Assembly: GCA_013001805.1 (NCBI GenBank)
Contig: JABDLW010000321.1
Coordinates: 1-16,993 of the forward strand
Length of the DNA: 16,993 bases
Origin: Saprospiraceae bacterium
Lineage (GTDB): Bacteria; Bacteroidota; Bacteroidia; Chitinophagales; Saprospiraceae
Direction of reading: 5' to 3'
Part shown: positions 8,082 to 15,105 of the stretch, in pieces
How the letters are laid out: every line of letters begins with the position of its first letter
Position numbering within the stretch: position 1 is the first letter of the stretch
Notes under the pieces: model-generated
Databases searched by the model: none
Told to the model about the DNA's origin: nothing
What the model saw: the letters and a program-made list of their open reading frames with translations, nothing else
Program-made: the position numbers and the translations under genes

Positions 8082-8345
8082 ATGGGAATAATTATTTGGC
8101 TACTCACGGGCTTAGCTGCCGGAGCTTTGGCAAAACAACTAACACCTCAGGAAGAAAAGCCCGGTTGGGTATCCAGTCTTATAGTGGGATTAATTGGAGC
8201 ACTTTTGGGCGGCTTTATGTTTGGTCTGGTTGGAATACAATCGACCAGCCTTTTGGGTAGTTTTCTCTTTGCCTTAGTTGGGTCTATCGTTTTTTTATTC
8301 ATTTATCACCGCTATCTGAAGGATAAAGTAGATTTAGGCATCTAG
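8082..8345 (+). CDS. GlsB/YeaQ/YmgE-family small membrane protein
   Basis: This 87-residue protein has three hydrophobic segments (about 3-18, 30-52 and 56-76). It carries the family pattern GLAAGALAKQL near the start and a glycine-rich second helix (VGLIGALLGGFMFGLVG). It matches the transglycosylase-associated protein family, small inner-membrane proteins often linked to general stress, though their molecular role is not settled. The ATG follows an A-rich stretch, which is common in Bacteroidota. A TAAGCTTTG at 8056-8064 resembles the promoter box with one extra spacer base. The gene stands alone between the propeller gene and the GC-rich structured stretch. Confidence 0.9.
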   Translation: MGIIIWLLTGLAAGALAKQLTPQEEKPGWVSSLIVGLIGALLGGFMFGLVGIQSTSLLGSFLFALVGSIVFLFIYHRYLKDKVDLGI

Positions 8346-8413
8346 TGTACCGTCTCACAAATATCTATACACCAAAAGCAGGTCTTTTTCGCCATCTTTT
8401 CATCATCAAAAGT

Positions 8414-8540
8414 CTCACATAGCGGCAGTTACCTGTCGGCAGTAACCAGCCAGGCAGGTACTCGCCCGCCCGGCCTGTTCAACCAGACGGGATTTTGCTT
8501 CTACTGATGCTGCGAACAGCATCTGGGATTTAATCCGACA
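8414..8540. repeat. GC-rich structured intergenic element, possibly a dispersed repeat
   Basis: Between two convergent genes lies a stretch richer in GC than its surroundings with several repeats. CGGCAGTTACC (8423-8433) recurs as CGGCAGTAACC (8437-8447), and GTTAC/GTAAC can pair within that unit. A perfect 7-base stem with a 4-base loop follows at 8506-8523, and then the palindrome GGATTTAATCC (8526-8536). The minus strand has an ORF here (8415-8624), but its peptide looks like translated repeat. From memory, similar AGCGGCAGTTACCTGTCGG-type blocks recur between genes in some Bacteroidota, so this may be one copy of a family. Only one copy lies in this window. Confidence 0.45.
8506..8523. 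terminator. Perfect hairpin between convergent genes
   Basis: GATGCTG (8506-8512) pairs with CAGCATC (8517-8523) around CGAA, which reads TTCG on the minus strand, a stable tetraloop. It lies 160 bases after the GlsB-like gene and 76 bases after the stop of the DUF819 gene, so it could end both transcripts. No T-run follows on either strand, so it is not a standard intrinsic terminator and could just stabilise RNA 3' ends. Confidence 0.35.
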
Positions 8541-8599
8541 AAAAATCCAAAGCTTCTCTGTGTACAGATAATTATTAGATAACACACTGGTCTTTGCGT

Positions 8600-9739
8600 T
8601 TAGGCTAAGAATCCAAACAACCAAACGGTAAGTAGACCCCAGGTGGTTCCACTAACCATACTCAGAATGGCTAAGATCACGGCATACGGCATCCATTCTT
8701 CATTGTAAGCTGCAGTCACAGCCGGTGCAGTTGAAATACCTCCGACATTGGCCATACTGCCAATAGCAATCCAGGCGAAATGAAGTCTAAGTAAAACTGC
8801 GAGAGCGAGCATGGCTAGAAAATGCAACAATAGCCAGACTATTGACAGGATGATAATCGGCACCGGTAATAAAAAAGAGCCAAAATTTAATTTTAGTCCT
8901 AAAATTGCCATAATGGTCACGATAAGCAAACCACCTATCTTCAAGACCAGTGCATGATTCCATTCTTTTATGAAATTGCCCAGCAATAAACCTGCTAGCG
9001 ATAAGATCAAAATTTTGACTAGAAAAAGCTGGATCAAAAAGTAACTTAACATGAGAACCACGATGCAGATGAAACTAGTGATAATGAGGGAGGATTTTTG
9101 ATCAGGTGCAGTAGAAACATGATCGGGGACAAAGTCTGGCACCTGATCATTTATGCGGAACCAACCGTTCCAGGTATCACTTTTCTTAATGAACTGGAAC
9201 ATGAGTATAGTCCATAAATTCACCAACACATTGTCCATAACCAGCATAGTGATAAACAGTTGATCCGGACATTCAACGACTTCCTTAAGCACAAGTTGAC
9301 TGGTACTGCCACCAATCCAGCTTCCGACAATGGGAACCAGTCCCTTCCAGTATTCCTGCTCCACTACCAGGTCATATATCTCCGGACGAAAATATTTGGC
9401 GAGCCATACTAATAGCACGGGTATCGTGGCAATCACCATAGAACCGGTAGCAAATAGCAGAATCGGTCTAATTCCAATGATCTTGAGCTGTTTGAAAGAA
9501 AGGGCACTCATCACCGTTAATATAGCGAGGGGCATGATAAGGTCTCGACTCCAATCGTGTAATGCAATGTCAGACATATCCAGACCTCCTAAGTAGGTTA
9601 TAAGCGCAGGAATCACATAAGCAAAAAGAATAGCAGGAAACCAATCCAATATAGTCCGGATAAGTTTCGATTCCTGTTGCTCCAGGAACTTGATAAATAT
9701 CACGGTTGCGAGCGTAATTCCAACTGCTAGTCCCAACAT
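8600..9739 (-). CDS. DUF819-family (YjcL-like) membrane transporter-like protein
   Basis: The 379-residue protein is almost wholly hydrophobic, with about ten membrane segments and a hydrophilic stretch near 186-215. The length is near the usual size of about 380-400 for DUF819/YjcL. Matching motifs are VGSWIGGSTSQLVL (138-151), MDNVLVNLWTILMF (168-181) and, near the end, MANVGGISTAPAVTAAY (329-345). The two glycine-rich loops in the two halves suggest an inverted-repeat transporter fold. No substrate is established for the family that I can name. The ATG at 9739 is followed at once by a membrane helix, and the protein has no soluble N-terminal domain. It is divergent from the small ORF and nitrilase gene, with about 210 bases between. 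Confidence 0.87.
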   Translation of the reverse strand: MLGLAVGITLATVIFIKFLEQQESKLIRTILDWFPAILFAYVIPALITYLGGLDMSDIALHDWSRDLIMPLAILTVMSALSFKQLKIIGIRPILLFATGSMVIATIPVLLVWLAKYFRPEIYDLVVEQEYWKGLVPIVGSWIGGSTSQLVLKEVVECPDQLFITMLVMDNVLVNLWTILMFQFIKKSDTWNGWFRINDQVPDFVPDHVSTAPDQKSSLIITSFICIVVLMLSYFLIQLFLVKILILSLAGLLLGNFIKEWNHALVLKIGGLLIVTIMAILGLKLNFGSFLLPVPIIILSIVWLLLHFLAMLALAVLLRLHFAWIAIGSMANVGGISTAPAVTAAYNEEWMPYAVILAILSMVSGTTWGLLTVWLFGFLA

Positions 9740-9950
9740 AAAATCTGCTTATCCATCATGTGTGTAAGATATCGGTTCGAGAGCAATTACCTTATTTTTT
9801 ATGCTTACTTGTATTTCGCTATTTTTTTGCGATAAGGTTTTTTTGGAAAGAAAATTTCGACCAAAGACTTTAACCCTAAAATTTTACTAGTCGCTACGCA
9901 GAGACCAGGCAGTTTTTCCTTATATTCTGTTTCGACAATCGTTAACCAAG

Positions 9951-10121
9951 ATGACAAGGACAGCCTCGGTTGAGCATGGTGAAGCTCCTGACAATGTCGT
10001 TTTAATCAAAAAAGAGCAGGACCAGGCGGTTAGATCCCAAGCCGGTATTTCCCTGCCCACCAATAGTATTTATCGTGGTACCGGAGATCCAAATGTGGAA
10101 AGCAGATACTCAAAGCACTAA
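9951..10121 (+). CDS. Small ORF upstream of the nitrilase gene (unrecognised)
   Basis: An ATG at 9951 opens a 56-codon frame ending in TAA at 10119-10121, four bases before the likely nitrilase ATG. The peptide is hydrophilic (MTRTASVEHGEAPDNVVLIK to a NSIYRGTGDPNVESRYSKH end), with no signal peptide, membrane helix or known motif. It could be a real small protein translationally coupled to the nitrilase, a leader ORF, a remnant of a longer gene, or chance. The frame is open from 9891, but no ATG lies upstream of 9951. I do not recognise it. Confidence 0.35.
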   Translation: MTRTASVEHGEAPDNVVLIKKEQDQAVRSQAGISLPTNSIYRGTGDPNVESRYSKH

Positions 10122-10125
10122 CCCT

Positions 10126-10950
10126 ATGAAATCTGATAGTTATCGGCTAGCCATGGTTCAGATGCTGGTAGAACCTGGTAATTTGGATGGTAATCTGACT
10201 CGTGCTGCTCAACGGATTGGAGAGGCAGCTTCCGCAGGAGCAAAAATTGCGGTTTTACCCGAAGTAATGGACCTGGGTTGGACTCATCCTTCCGCAAAGA
10301 ATATGTCATTTACGATTCCCCAGGGAAAGACTTGTCAAACCCTCATGGCAATAGCTCGCAGGCACGCAATTTACATCTGCGCGGGAATAGTGGAAAAGGA
10401 AGGAGCCAATATTTATAATGCTGCAATTTTGATTGATCCAGGAGGGGAAGTCCTTTTAAAACACCGAAAGGTAAATGAGCTGGAGATTGCACATGAGATT
10501 TACCAACAAGGAACTTCTCTCAATGTCATTTCAACTGATCTCGGCACAATTGGACTTCAAATTTGCGCGGACGCTTTGGCCCGGAAGAATACGCTCTCAT
10601 TTTCTCTGGGATATATGGGCGCTGATATAATTTTATCACCCTGTGCCTGGGCAGTGCCGCCTGATTTCGATCAGAATGTCGCGCCTTATGGTGACTTATG
10701 GCGGGATGTCTATATAGAAGTTAGCAGCCATTTTGACCTTTGGATCATCGGTGTCAGCAATGTTGGCCCGATTAGTGCCGGTGCCTGGCAAGGTTGGAAT
10801 TGCATAGGTAATTCACTCGCCTTTTCACCGGGTGGCCATCAAAAGCACCAAGCTCCCTTCGGATCGTCAGCTGATACAATTGAATATATAGATGTACTTT
10901 TACAGCAACGGCCGGCACGAGGAACACAATGGGATACTCAGCATATGTAG
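10126..10950 (+). CDS. Carbon-nitrogen hydrolase (nitrilase superfamily)
   Basis: The protein has 274 residues from the ATG at 10126. The frame stays open upstream to a GTG at 10075 and another ATG at 10093, but residues from YRLAMVQM onward fit the family start. The nitrilase catalytic triad is complete: Glu46 in VLPEVMDLG, Lys115 in LKHRKVNE and Cys147 in LQICADA. The late WNCIGNSLAFSPGG loop is also typical. Enzymes of this fold hydrolyse amides, carbamoyl groups or nitriles through a cysteine thioester in the cytosol; the substrate here is not evident. The small ORF ends 4 bases upstream, and rluF starts 33 bases downstream, so it may be read with either. Confidence 0.88.
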   Translation: MKSDSYRLAMVQMLVEPGNLDGNLTRAAQRIGEAASAGAKIAVLPEVMDLGWTHPSAKNMSFTIPQGKTCQTLMAIARRHAIYICAGIVEKEGANIYNAAILIDPGGEVLLKHRKVNELEIAHEIYQQGTSLNVISTDLGTIGLQICADALARKNTLSFSLGYMGADIILSPCAWAVPPDFDQNVAPYGDLWRDVYIEVSSHFDLWIIGVSNVGPISAGAWQGWNCIGNSLAFSPGGHQKHQAPFGSSADTIEYIDVLLQQRPARGTQWDTQHM

Positions 10951-10983
10951 CTATCTGGTTTGAAGTTTTCGAACTACTGGAAG

Positions 10984-11694
10984 ATGAATCGCAAAGTGCA
11001 GGAATCAATCAGTCTTAATAAATATATCAGCATGACCGGTGTATGCTCACGCCGTGAAGCAGATAAATGGATCGTAGCCGGTAGAGTAGCGATTAATGGT
11101 GTGATAGCTCAAAAAGGAAATCGTGTTCTTAAGGGTGATAAAGTGACATTGGATGGGCTATTGATCGATCCAAACATTGAGACGGTCTACATTGCGCTGC
11201 ATAAACCGGTAGGTATAACTTGCACTACTGACCTCAAAGATCGAGACAATATTATTGATTTCGTGAATCATCCCAAACGCATTTTCCCAATCGGAAGGTT
11301 GGACAAAGGTTCCTCGGGGTTGATATTACTCACTAATGATGGGGATATTGTAAACCGTATTCTTCGTGCCGAAAACAATCATGAGAAAGAATATGTCGTA
11401 AGTGTTGACAAGGCCATAACCAGGAGTTTTCTTCGCAAGATGGCAGCTGGTGTCCCGGTTCTAAATACGGTAACCAAAAGGTGCAAGATCCTGTCTCAAT
11501 CCGATTCTACTTTTCGTATTGTGCTTACGCAAGGTCTCAATCGGCAAATACGTCGGATGTGTGAATATCTGGGTTACCGGGTGATCTCCCTGCATCGTGT
11601 TCGGATTATGCATATAGAGTTAGGAAAGTTAAAGCCCGGTGCCTGGCGAAATCTCTCTGATAAGGAACTCAGTGAACTTCTGGCACGTTTGTGA
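10984..11694 (+). CDS. rluF: 23S rRNA pseudouridine synthase, RluF type
   Basis: Enzymes of this group turn uridine into pseudouridine in ribosomal RNA; E. coli RluF acts at U2604 of 23S rRNA. From the ATG at 10984 the protein has 236 residues. It has an S4 RNA-binding domain (about 8-55, SLNKYISMTGVCSRREADKW) and an RsuA/RluB/E/F catalytic domain with FPIGRLDKGSSGL (101-113, catalytic Asp107). The RluF-like marks are ILRAENNHEKEYVVSVDKAI and GLNRQIRRMCEYLGYRV. A TTG at 10960 in the same frame would add 8 residues outside the S4 domain and is less likely. It may share a transcript with the nitrilase gene just upstream. Confidence 0.9.
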   Translation: MNRKVQESISLNKYISMTGVCSRREADKWIVAGRVAINGVIAQKGNRVLKGDKVTLDGLLIDPNIETVYIALHKPVGITCTTDLKDRDNIIDFVNHPKRIFPIGRLDKGSSGLILLTNDGDIVNRILRAENNHEKEYVVSVDKAITRSFLRKMAAGVPVLNTVTKRCKILSQSDSTFRIVLTQGLNRQIRRMCEYLGYRVISLHRVRIMHIELGKLKPGAWRNLSDKELSELLARL

Positions 11695-11766
11695 CTATAG
11701 CGTTTGGTAAACAATCAAAAGTTGAAACCAACAATAAAGGAAACTACCTTTAAAAAGATTGGATTA

Positions 11767-11791
11767 CGATAATCGTCGACCGGTATTATCG
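11767..11791. repeat. 7-base perfect inverted repeat
   Basis: CGATAAT (11767-11773) and ATTATCG (11785-11791) are perfectly complementary with an 11-base gap. It lies after rluF and about 30 bases before the predicted cold-shock gene promoter box. It could be a weak terminator for rluF (no T-run) or a regulator site. A shorter one, TAAAGG/CCTTTA, is at 11735-11752. Confidence 0.35.
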
Positions 11792-11822
11792 GAAAGGGAG
11801 TGATTTTCGCTTAAAATTTCAA

Positions 11823-11830
11823 TAACTTTG
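11823..11830 (+). promoter_or_regulatory. Predicted promoter -7 box (TAACTTTG) of the cold-shock gene
   Basis: TAACTTTG matches the Bacteroidota -7 consensus TAnnTTTG exactly. A TTTT about 17-20 bases upstream is a weak -33 candidate. If used, transcription would start near 11837 and leave a leader of about 95 bases before the ATG at 11933. An exact match can occur by chance in this much intergenic DNA. Confidence 0.5.
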
Positions 11831-11932
11831 CCAAACCTCTTTGAATTGAGGGCTAAGGGTAGGCTTTCTTGCAAATTTGTTTGCCAATGGTTTTCATCTT
11901 CAGTGGAGAAGATTATTCACAAAAAATAAAGT

Positions 11933-12427
11933 ATGGGCAGATCGCAAGAGTCATTTAGCAAAAAGGAAAAGGAAAAGAAAAGACGCAAAAAAAATCAGGA
12001 AAAAAGAGAACGTCGCGAACTTCGCAAAGCGCAAAAGGCGGAACAAGGGACTAAAACCTTCGAAGACATGCTTTCCTATGTTGACGAAAATGGAAATTTA
12101 ACCACTACGCCGCCAGATCCCACAAAAAGGAAAAAAATTAAAGCGGAAGACATTGTACTCGGAGTTCCTCCCAATGAACACGCTGCAAGGGAAACCATAC
12201 GGCATGGTATGATTAAATTTTTTAGTCCTGATAAGGGTTACGGATTTATTGTAGATGATCATACCAAGGAGAGTATTTTTGTGCATGTGAATAACGTAGA
12301 TGGAACGATTAAAGAGACCGACCGGGTAATCTTTGAAGTCGAAATGGGACCGAAAGGACCTAACGCCGTAAATGTCAAATTGGAAACAATAGAGGAATCC
12401 GAATCTCCGGAGTTGAAAGCTGAGTAG
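11933..12427 (+). CDS. Cold-shock-domain protein with a basic N-terminal extension
   Basis: The 164-residue protein has two parts. Residues 1-40 are very rich in Lys, Arg and Glu (GRSQESFSKKEKEKKRRKK), likely a coiled or disordered RNA-binding arm. A linker (about 41-88) has the conserved-looking DMLSYVDENGNLTTTPPDP. Residues 89-151 form a cold-shock domain with RNP1 KGYGFI (101-106) and RNP2 IFVHV (115-119). Cold-shock domains bind single-stranded RNA or DNA and melt structure. This extended type is, from memory, common in Bacteroidota and more than twice the length of CspA (about 70). The predicted long leader fits post-transcriptional control, as in cspA genes, but no fold was verified. 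The helicase gene, another RNA-remodelling factor, lies 1.3 kb downstream. Confidence 0.9.
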   Translation: MGRSQESFSKKEKEKKRRKKNQEKRERRELRKAQKAEQGTKTFEDMLSYVDENGNLTTTPPDPTKRKKIKAEDIVLGVPPNEHAARETIRHGMIKFFSPDKGYGFIVDDHTKESIFVHVNNVDGTIKETDRVIFEVEMGPKGPNAVNVKLETIEESESPELKAE

Positions 12428-12534
12428 TGTGTACTGAATAGCCTTTGAGCGATCAGTCACATCAAGTGCTTCTACCCATACCCCAATGGGCTGTCTGACG
12501 AGAAGTTTGAACCAGTAAACTGCTTTTTCAAGAT

Positions 12535-13614
12535 ATGAATAATAAGATCTATACCAAGATCATTGGTACAGGCAGCTACATCCCTACTCGCTGTGTAAAA
12601 AATACGGACTTCCTTGACCGGAAATTTTACAATCCCGATGGGACTTTGATTGACAAATCGAATGAAGAAATCATTGATAAATTCCAACAAATAACGACTA
12701 TCTCCGAAAGGAGATTCGTCAAAGATCATTTGGTTACTTCAGATATCGCTTTTTTTGCCGCAAAGAACGCAATAGAAGAGACTGCCATCGACAAGGAGTC
12801 GTTGGATTATATAATCGTTGCACATAATTTTGGTGACGTTCGTCAGAATCATAATCGCACGGATTTGGTCCCGACATTGGCAGCCAGAGTAAAACAAAAG
12901 CTCAAGATCATTAATCCTAACACAATTGCATATGATCTACCCTTTGGTTGTCCGGGTTGGTTACAGGCCGTTATCCAGGGTGATTATTTCATCCGTTCAG
13001 GTGATGTGAAGCGCATTTTGGTTATCGGTGCTGAAGTTCTGTCGCGCGTATCAGATCCTCATGACAGAGACAGCATGCTCTATGCGGACGGAGCTGCTGC
13101 AACGCTTCTTGAGGCAAAGGCAAGTAGCATACCTACCGGGCTTTTAGCTCATAAGACCAGATCAGACACTCTGGTCTATGCCAGTATGTTGCATATGGGT
13201 AAGTCCTACCATTCCAATGGAGATGGCGAAGACATTTTCTTAAAGATGAGTGGCAGGAAATTGTATCAATATGCCCTGGAGACCGTGCCCCAGTCGATCA
13301 AGGCATGCCTGGATTCATGTCACTTACATATTGACGACATCAAATATGTGCTAATCCATCAGGCCAACGGAAAGATGGACGATGCGATTTTGCAACGGTT
13401 GTATGCACTTTATGATATTGAGACAATCCCGCAGGATGTCATGCCGATGACCGTATCATATCTGGGTAATTCATCCGTAGCCACAATTCCCACTTTACTC
13501 GACCTCATTCTTAAAAACCAGATGGAAAACTACAGCATTGCACCAGGAGATAGAGTTGTCTTTGCATCCGTGGGTGCCGGTATGAATATAAATGCGGCAG
13601 TGCATTCCTTTTAG
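12535..13614 (+). CDS. Ketoacyl-ACP synthase III (FabH-like)
   Basis: The 359-residue protein has the thiolase fold of FabH enzymes, which condense an acyl-CoA with malonyl-ACP. The triad is complete: Cys139 in LPFGCPGWLQA, His275 in VLIHQANGK and Asn312 in YLGNSSVATIP. The C-terminal GDRVVFASVGAGMNINA is also typical. It is slightly longer than housekeeping FabH (about 320), with an N-terminal insert around residues 28-50. No fab gene, acyl carrier or biosynthetic cluster is next to it, so it is more likely a paralogue with its own acyl substrate than the main fatty-acid starter enzyme. TAGCCTTTG at 12439-12447 resembles a promoter box with one extra spacer base. Confidence 0.88.
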   Translation: MNNKIYTKIIGTGSYIPTRCVKNTDFLDRKFYNPDGTLIDKSNEEIIDKFQQITTISERRFVKDHLVTSDIAFFAAKNAIEETAIDKESLDYIIVAHNFGDVRQNHNRTDLVPTLAARVKQKLKIINPNTIAYDLPFGCPGWLQAVIQGDYFIRSGDVKRILVIGAEVLSRVSDPHDRDSMLYADGAAATLLEAKASSIPTGLLAHKTRSDTLVYASMLHMGKSYHSNGDGEDIFLKMSGRKLYQYALETVPQSIKACLDSCHLHIDDIKYVLIHQANGKMDDAILQRLYALYDIETIPQDVMPMTVSYLGNSSVATIPTLLDLILKNQMENYSIAPGDRVVFASVGAGMNINAAVHSF

Positions 13615-13673
13615 GTCACACCCATATTTCCAACTTGAGTAGATGTCGCGGACTTTCAAAGACGTAACAGTCA

Positions 13674-13696
13674 GACCATCCACGGTGATCATGGTC
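13674..13696. repeat. 6-base inverted repeat after the KAS III gene
   Basis: GACCAT (13674-13679) and ATGGTC (13691-13696) can pair around an 11-base gap, 60 bases after the KAS III stop. It could be a weak terminator, but no T-run follows. Confidence 0.25.
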
Positions 13697-13741
13697 AACA
13701 ACAAATAGTACATAAAACAGTAAATATCCCGTCAATTAAAC

Positions 13742-13749
13742 TACCTTTG
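13742..13749 (+). promoter_or_regulatory. Predicted promoter -7 box (TACCTTTG) of the helicase gene
   Basis: TACCTTTG matches the Bacteroidota TAnnTTTG consensus exactly and lies 20 bases before the ATG at 13770, giving a leader of roughly 14 bases. No clear TTG -33 element is seen. This is the best placed of the three promoter candidates. Confidence 0.6.
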
Positions 13750-13769
13750 CAGACTTTATTCATAAGAGA

Positions 13770-15053
13770 ATGAATTTCAGAGATTTACGCATTATAGATC
13801 CTATCTTGGAAGCTCTCCGGGACCAGGGATACACCCAACCTACTCCAATTCAAGAACAATCGATTCCACTCCTGCTCCGCGGCAAAGACCTACTCGGTTG
13901 TGCCCAAACCGGTACCGGAAAGACAGCTGCTTTTGCCATACCTATTTTGCAGAATTTATATCTCGACCGGAGATTGAGCAAAGTCCGGAAGGTCAATGCC
14001 TTGATTGTGACACCTACACGTGAATTGGCGCTTCAGATAGGCGAGAGTTTCTCCGCTTATGGCAAATACACCGGCTTGAGAAACACCGTAGTTTTCGGTG
14101 GAGTGAAACAAGGAGCCCAGACTCAGGCCTTACGTCGTGGAGTCGATATTTTAGTCGCCACACCGGGCAGATTGCTGGATCTGATGGATCAAGGTTACAT
14201 CTCACTCCAGGACATACGTTATTTTGTACTTGACGAAGCCGATCACATGCTTGATATGGGTTTCATACACGATATTAAGAAGGTCATTGCAAAACTGCCG
14301 GATCAGCGGCAGTCACTTTTCTTCTCAGCGACTATGCCACCTGATATTGTGGACTTATCGCGAAAGATATTGGGCAATCCCGAGAAAGTTACCATCAGGC
14401 CAAAACAGGCAACTGCCGACCGGGTCGATCAGGCATTATATTATGTGAGCAAAAAAAATAAACCACAATTGCTTTTGCATTTGCTGAAGACAGAGGAAGT
14501 CGACTCAGTATTGATCTTTTCCCGTACTAAATACGGTGCAGATAAGATCGTGAAATTTTTGGGTAGATCCGACATAAAGGCAGCTGCTATTCATGGCAAC
14601 AAATCGCAGGGAGCCCGGCAGAAAGCGCTGGGCAATTTCAAAAGCGGTCAAACCAGTATCCTGGTAGCAACCGATATTGCAGCTCGTGGTATCGATGTTG
14701 ATGAGCTCTCTCATGTGATTAATTTTGATCTTCCTAATGTCCCTGAAACCTATGTGCACCGGATTGGTCGAACTGGCAGGGCTAGTGCCAGCGGGATTGC
14801 TTTGTCTTTCTGTGATACGGAAGAGAGAGCATATCTCAAAGATATTCAGAAACTAATTGCACAAACGATTGATGTGGTTGCAGAGCATCCTTTCGTAGAT
14901 GAGGGCCTCGATCATATAACCAGCATTTCGCCCAAATCAGAACGCACCTCCAAACGCCCTATGCATGGAAACGGGAGAGGAGGAAACAGATCATACAGGC
15001 CTAATAATTCCAATCGCAGTCGCAGAAGACCAAACTCCAGAAGCAGAGGATGA
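13770..15053 (+). CDS. rhlE: DEAD-box RNA helicase, RhlE type
   Basis: The 427-residue ATP-dependent RNA helicase has every core motif: Q motif GYTQPTPIQEQSIP (20-33), Walker A AQTGTGKT (45-52), PTRELA (82-87), TPGR (131-134), DEAD (155-158), SAT (186-188), the second RecA domain with AAAIHGNKSQGAR (271-283) and ARGIDV, and HRIGRTGR (330-337). The HGNKSQGAR and DMGFIHDIK stretches point to RhlE among the DEAD families. The tail (about 388-427) is rich in Arg, Ser, Asn and Gly and probably binds RNA without a fold. RhlE enzymes act in ribosome assembly and RNA turnover, often in the cold. It converges with the SulP gene, with 52 bases between the stops. Confidence 0.95.
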   Translation: MNFRDLRIIDPILEALRDQGYTQPTPIQEQSIPLLLRGKDLLGCAQTGTGKTAAFAIPILQNLYLDRRLSKVRKVNALIVTPTRELALQIGESFSAYGKYTGLRNTVVFGGVKQGAQTQALRRGVDILVATPGRLLDLMDQGYISLQDIRYFVLDEADHMLDMGFIHDIKKVIAKLPDQRQSLFFSATMPPDIVDLSRKILGNPEKVTIRPKQATADRVDQALYYVSKKNKPQLLLHLLKTEEVDSVLIFSRTKYGADKIVKFLGRSDIKAAAIHGNKSQGARQKALGNFKSGQTSILVATDIAARGIDVDELSHVINFDLPNVPETYVHRIGRTGRASASGIALSFCDTEERAYLKDIQKLIAQTIDVVAEHPFVDEGLDHITSISPKSERTSKRPMHGNGRGGNRSYRPNNSNRSRRRPNSRSRG

Positions 15054-15105
15054 TGGTGTTATAATCCATCCCGGTCTTTGTCAACATTTATTCCAAATTA
15101 GTTGA

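Noticed and set aside
8415..8624. Minus-strand ORF of 69 codons overlapping the DUF819 gene end
   Set aside because: It overlaps the end of a real gene and then runs through the repeat-rich GC block; the peptide looks like translated repeat.
9815..9848. TCGC/GCGA pair with T-runs, terminator-like
   Set aside because: The stem is only four bases and it lies upstream of genes on both sides, so there is no transcript for it to end.
12098..12460. Minus-strand ORF of 120 codons opposite the cold-shock gene
   Set aside because: It is antisense to a well-supported cold-shock-domain gene and has no recognisable domain.
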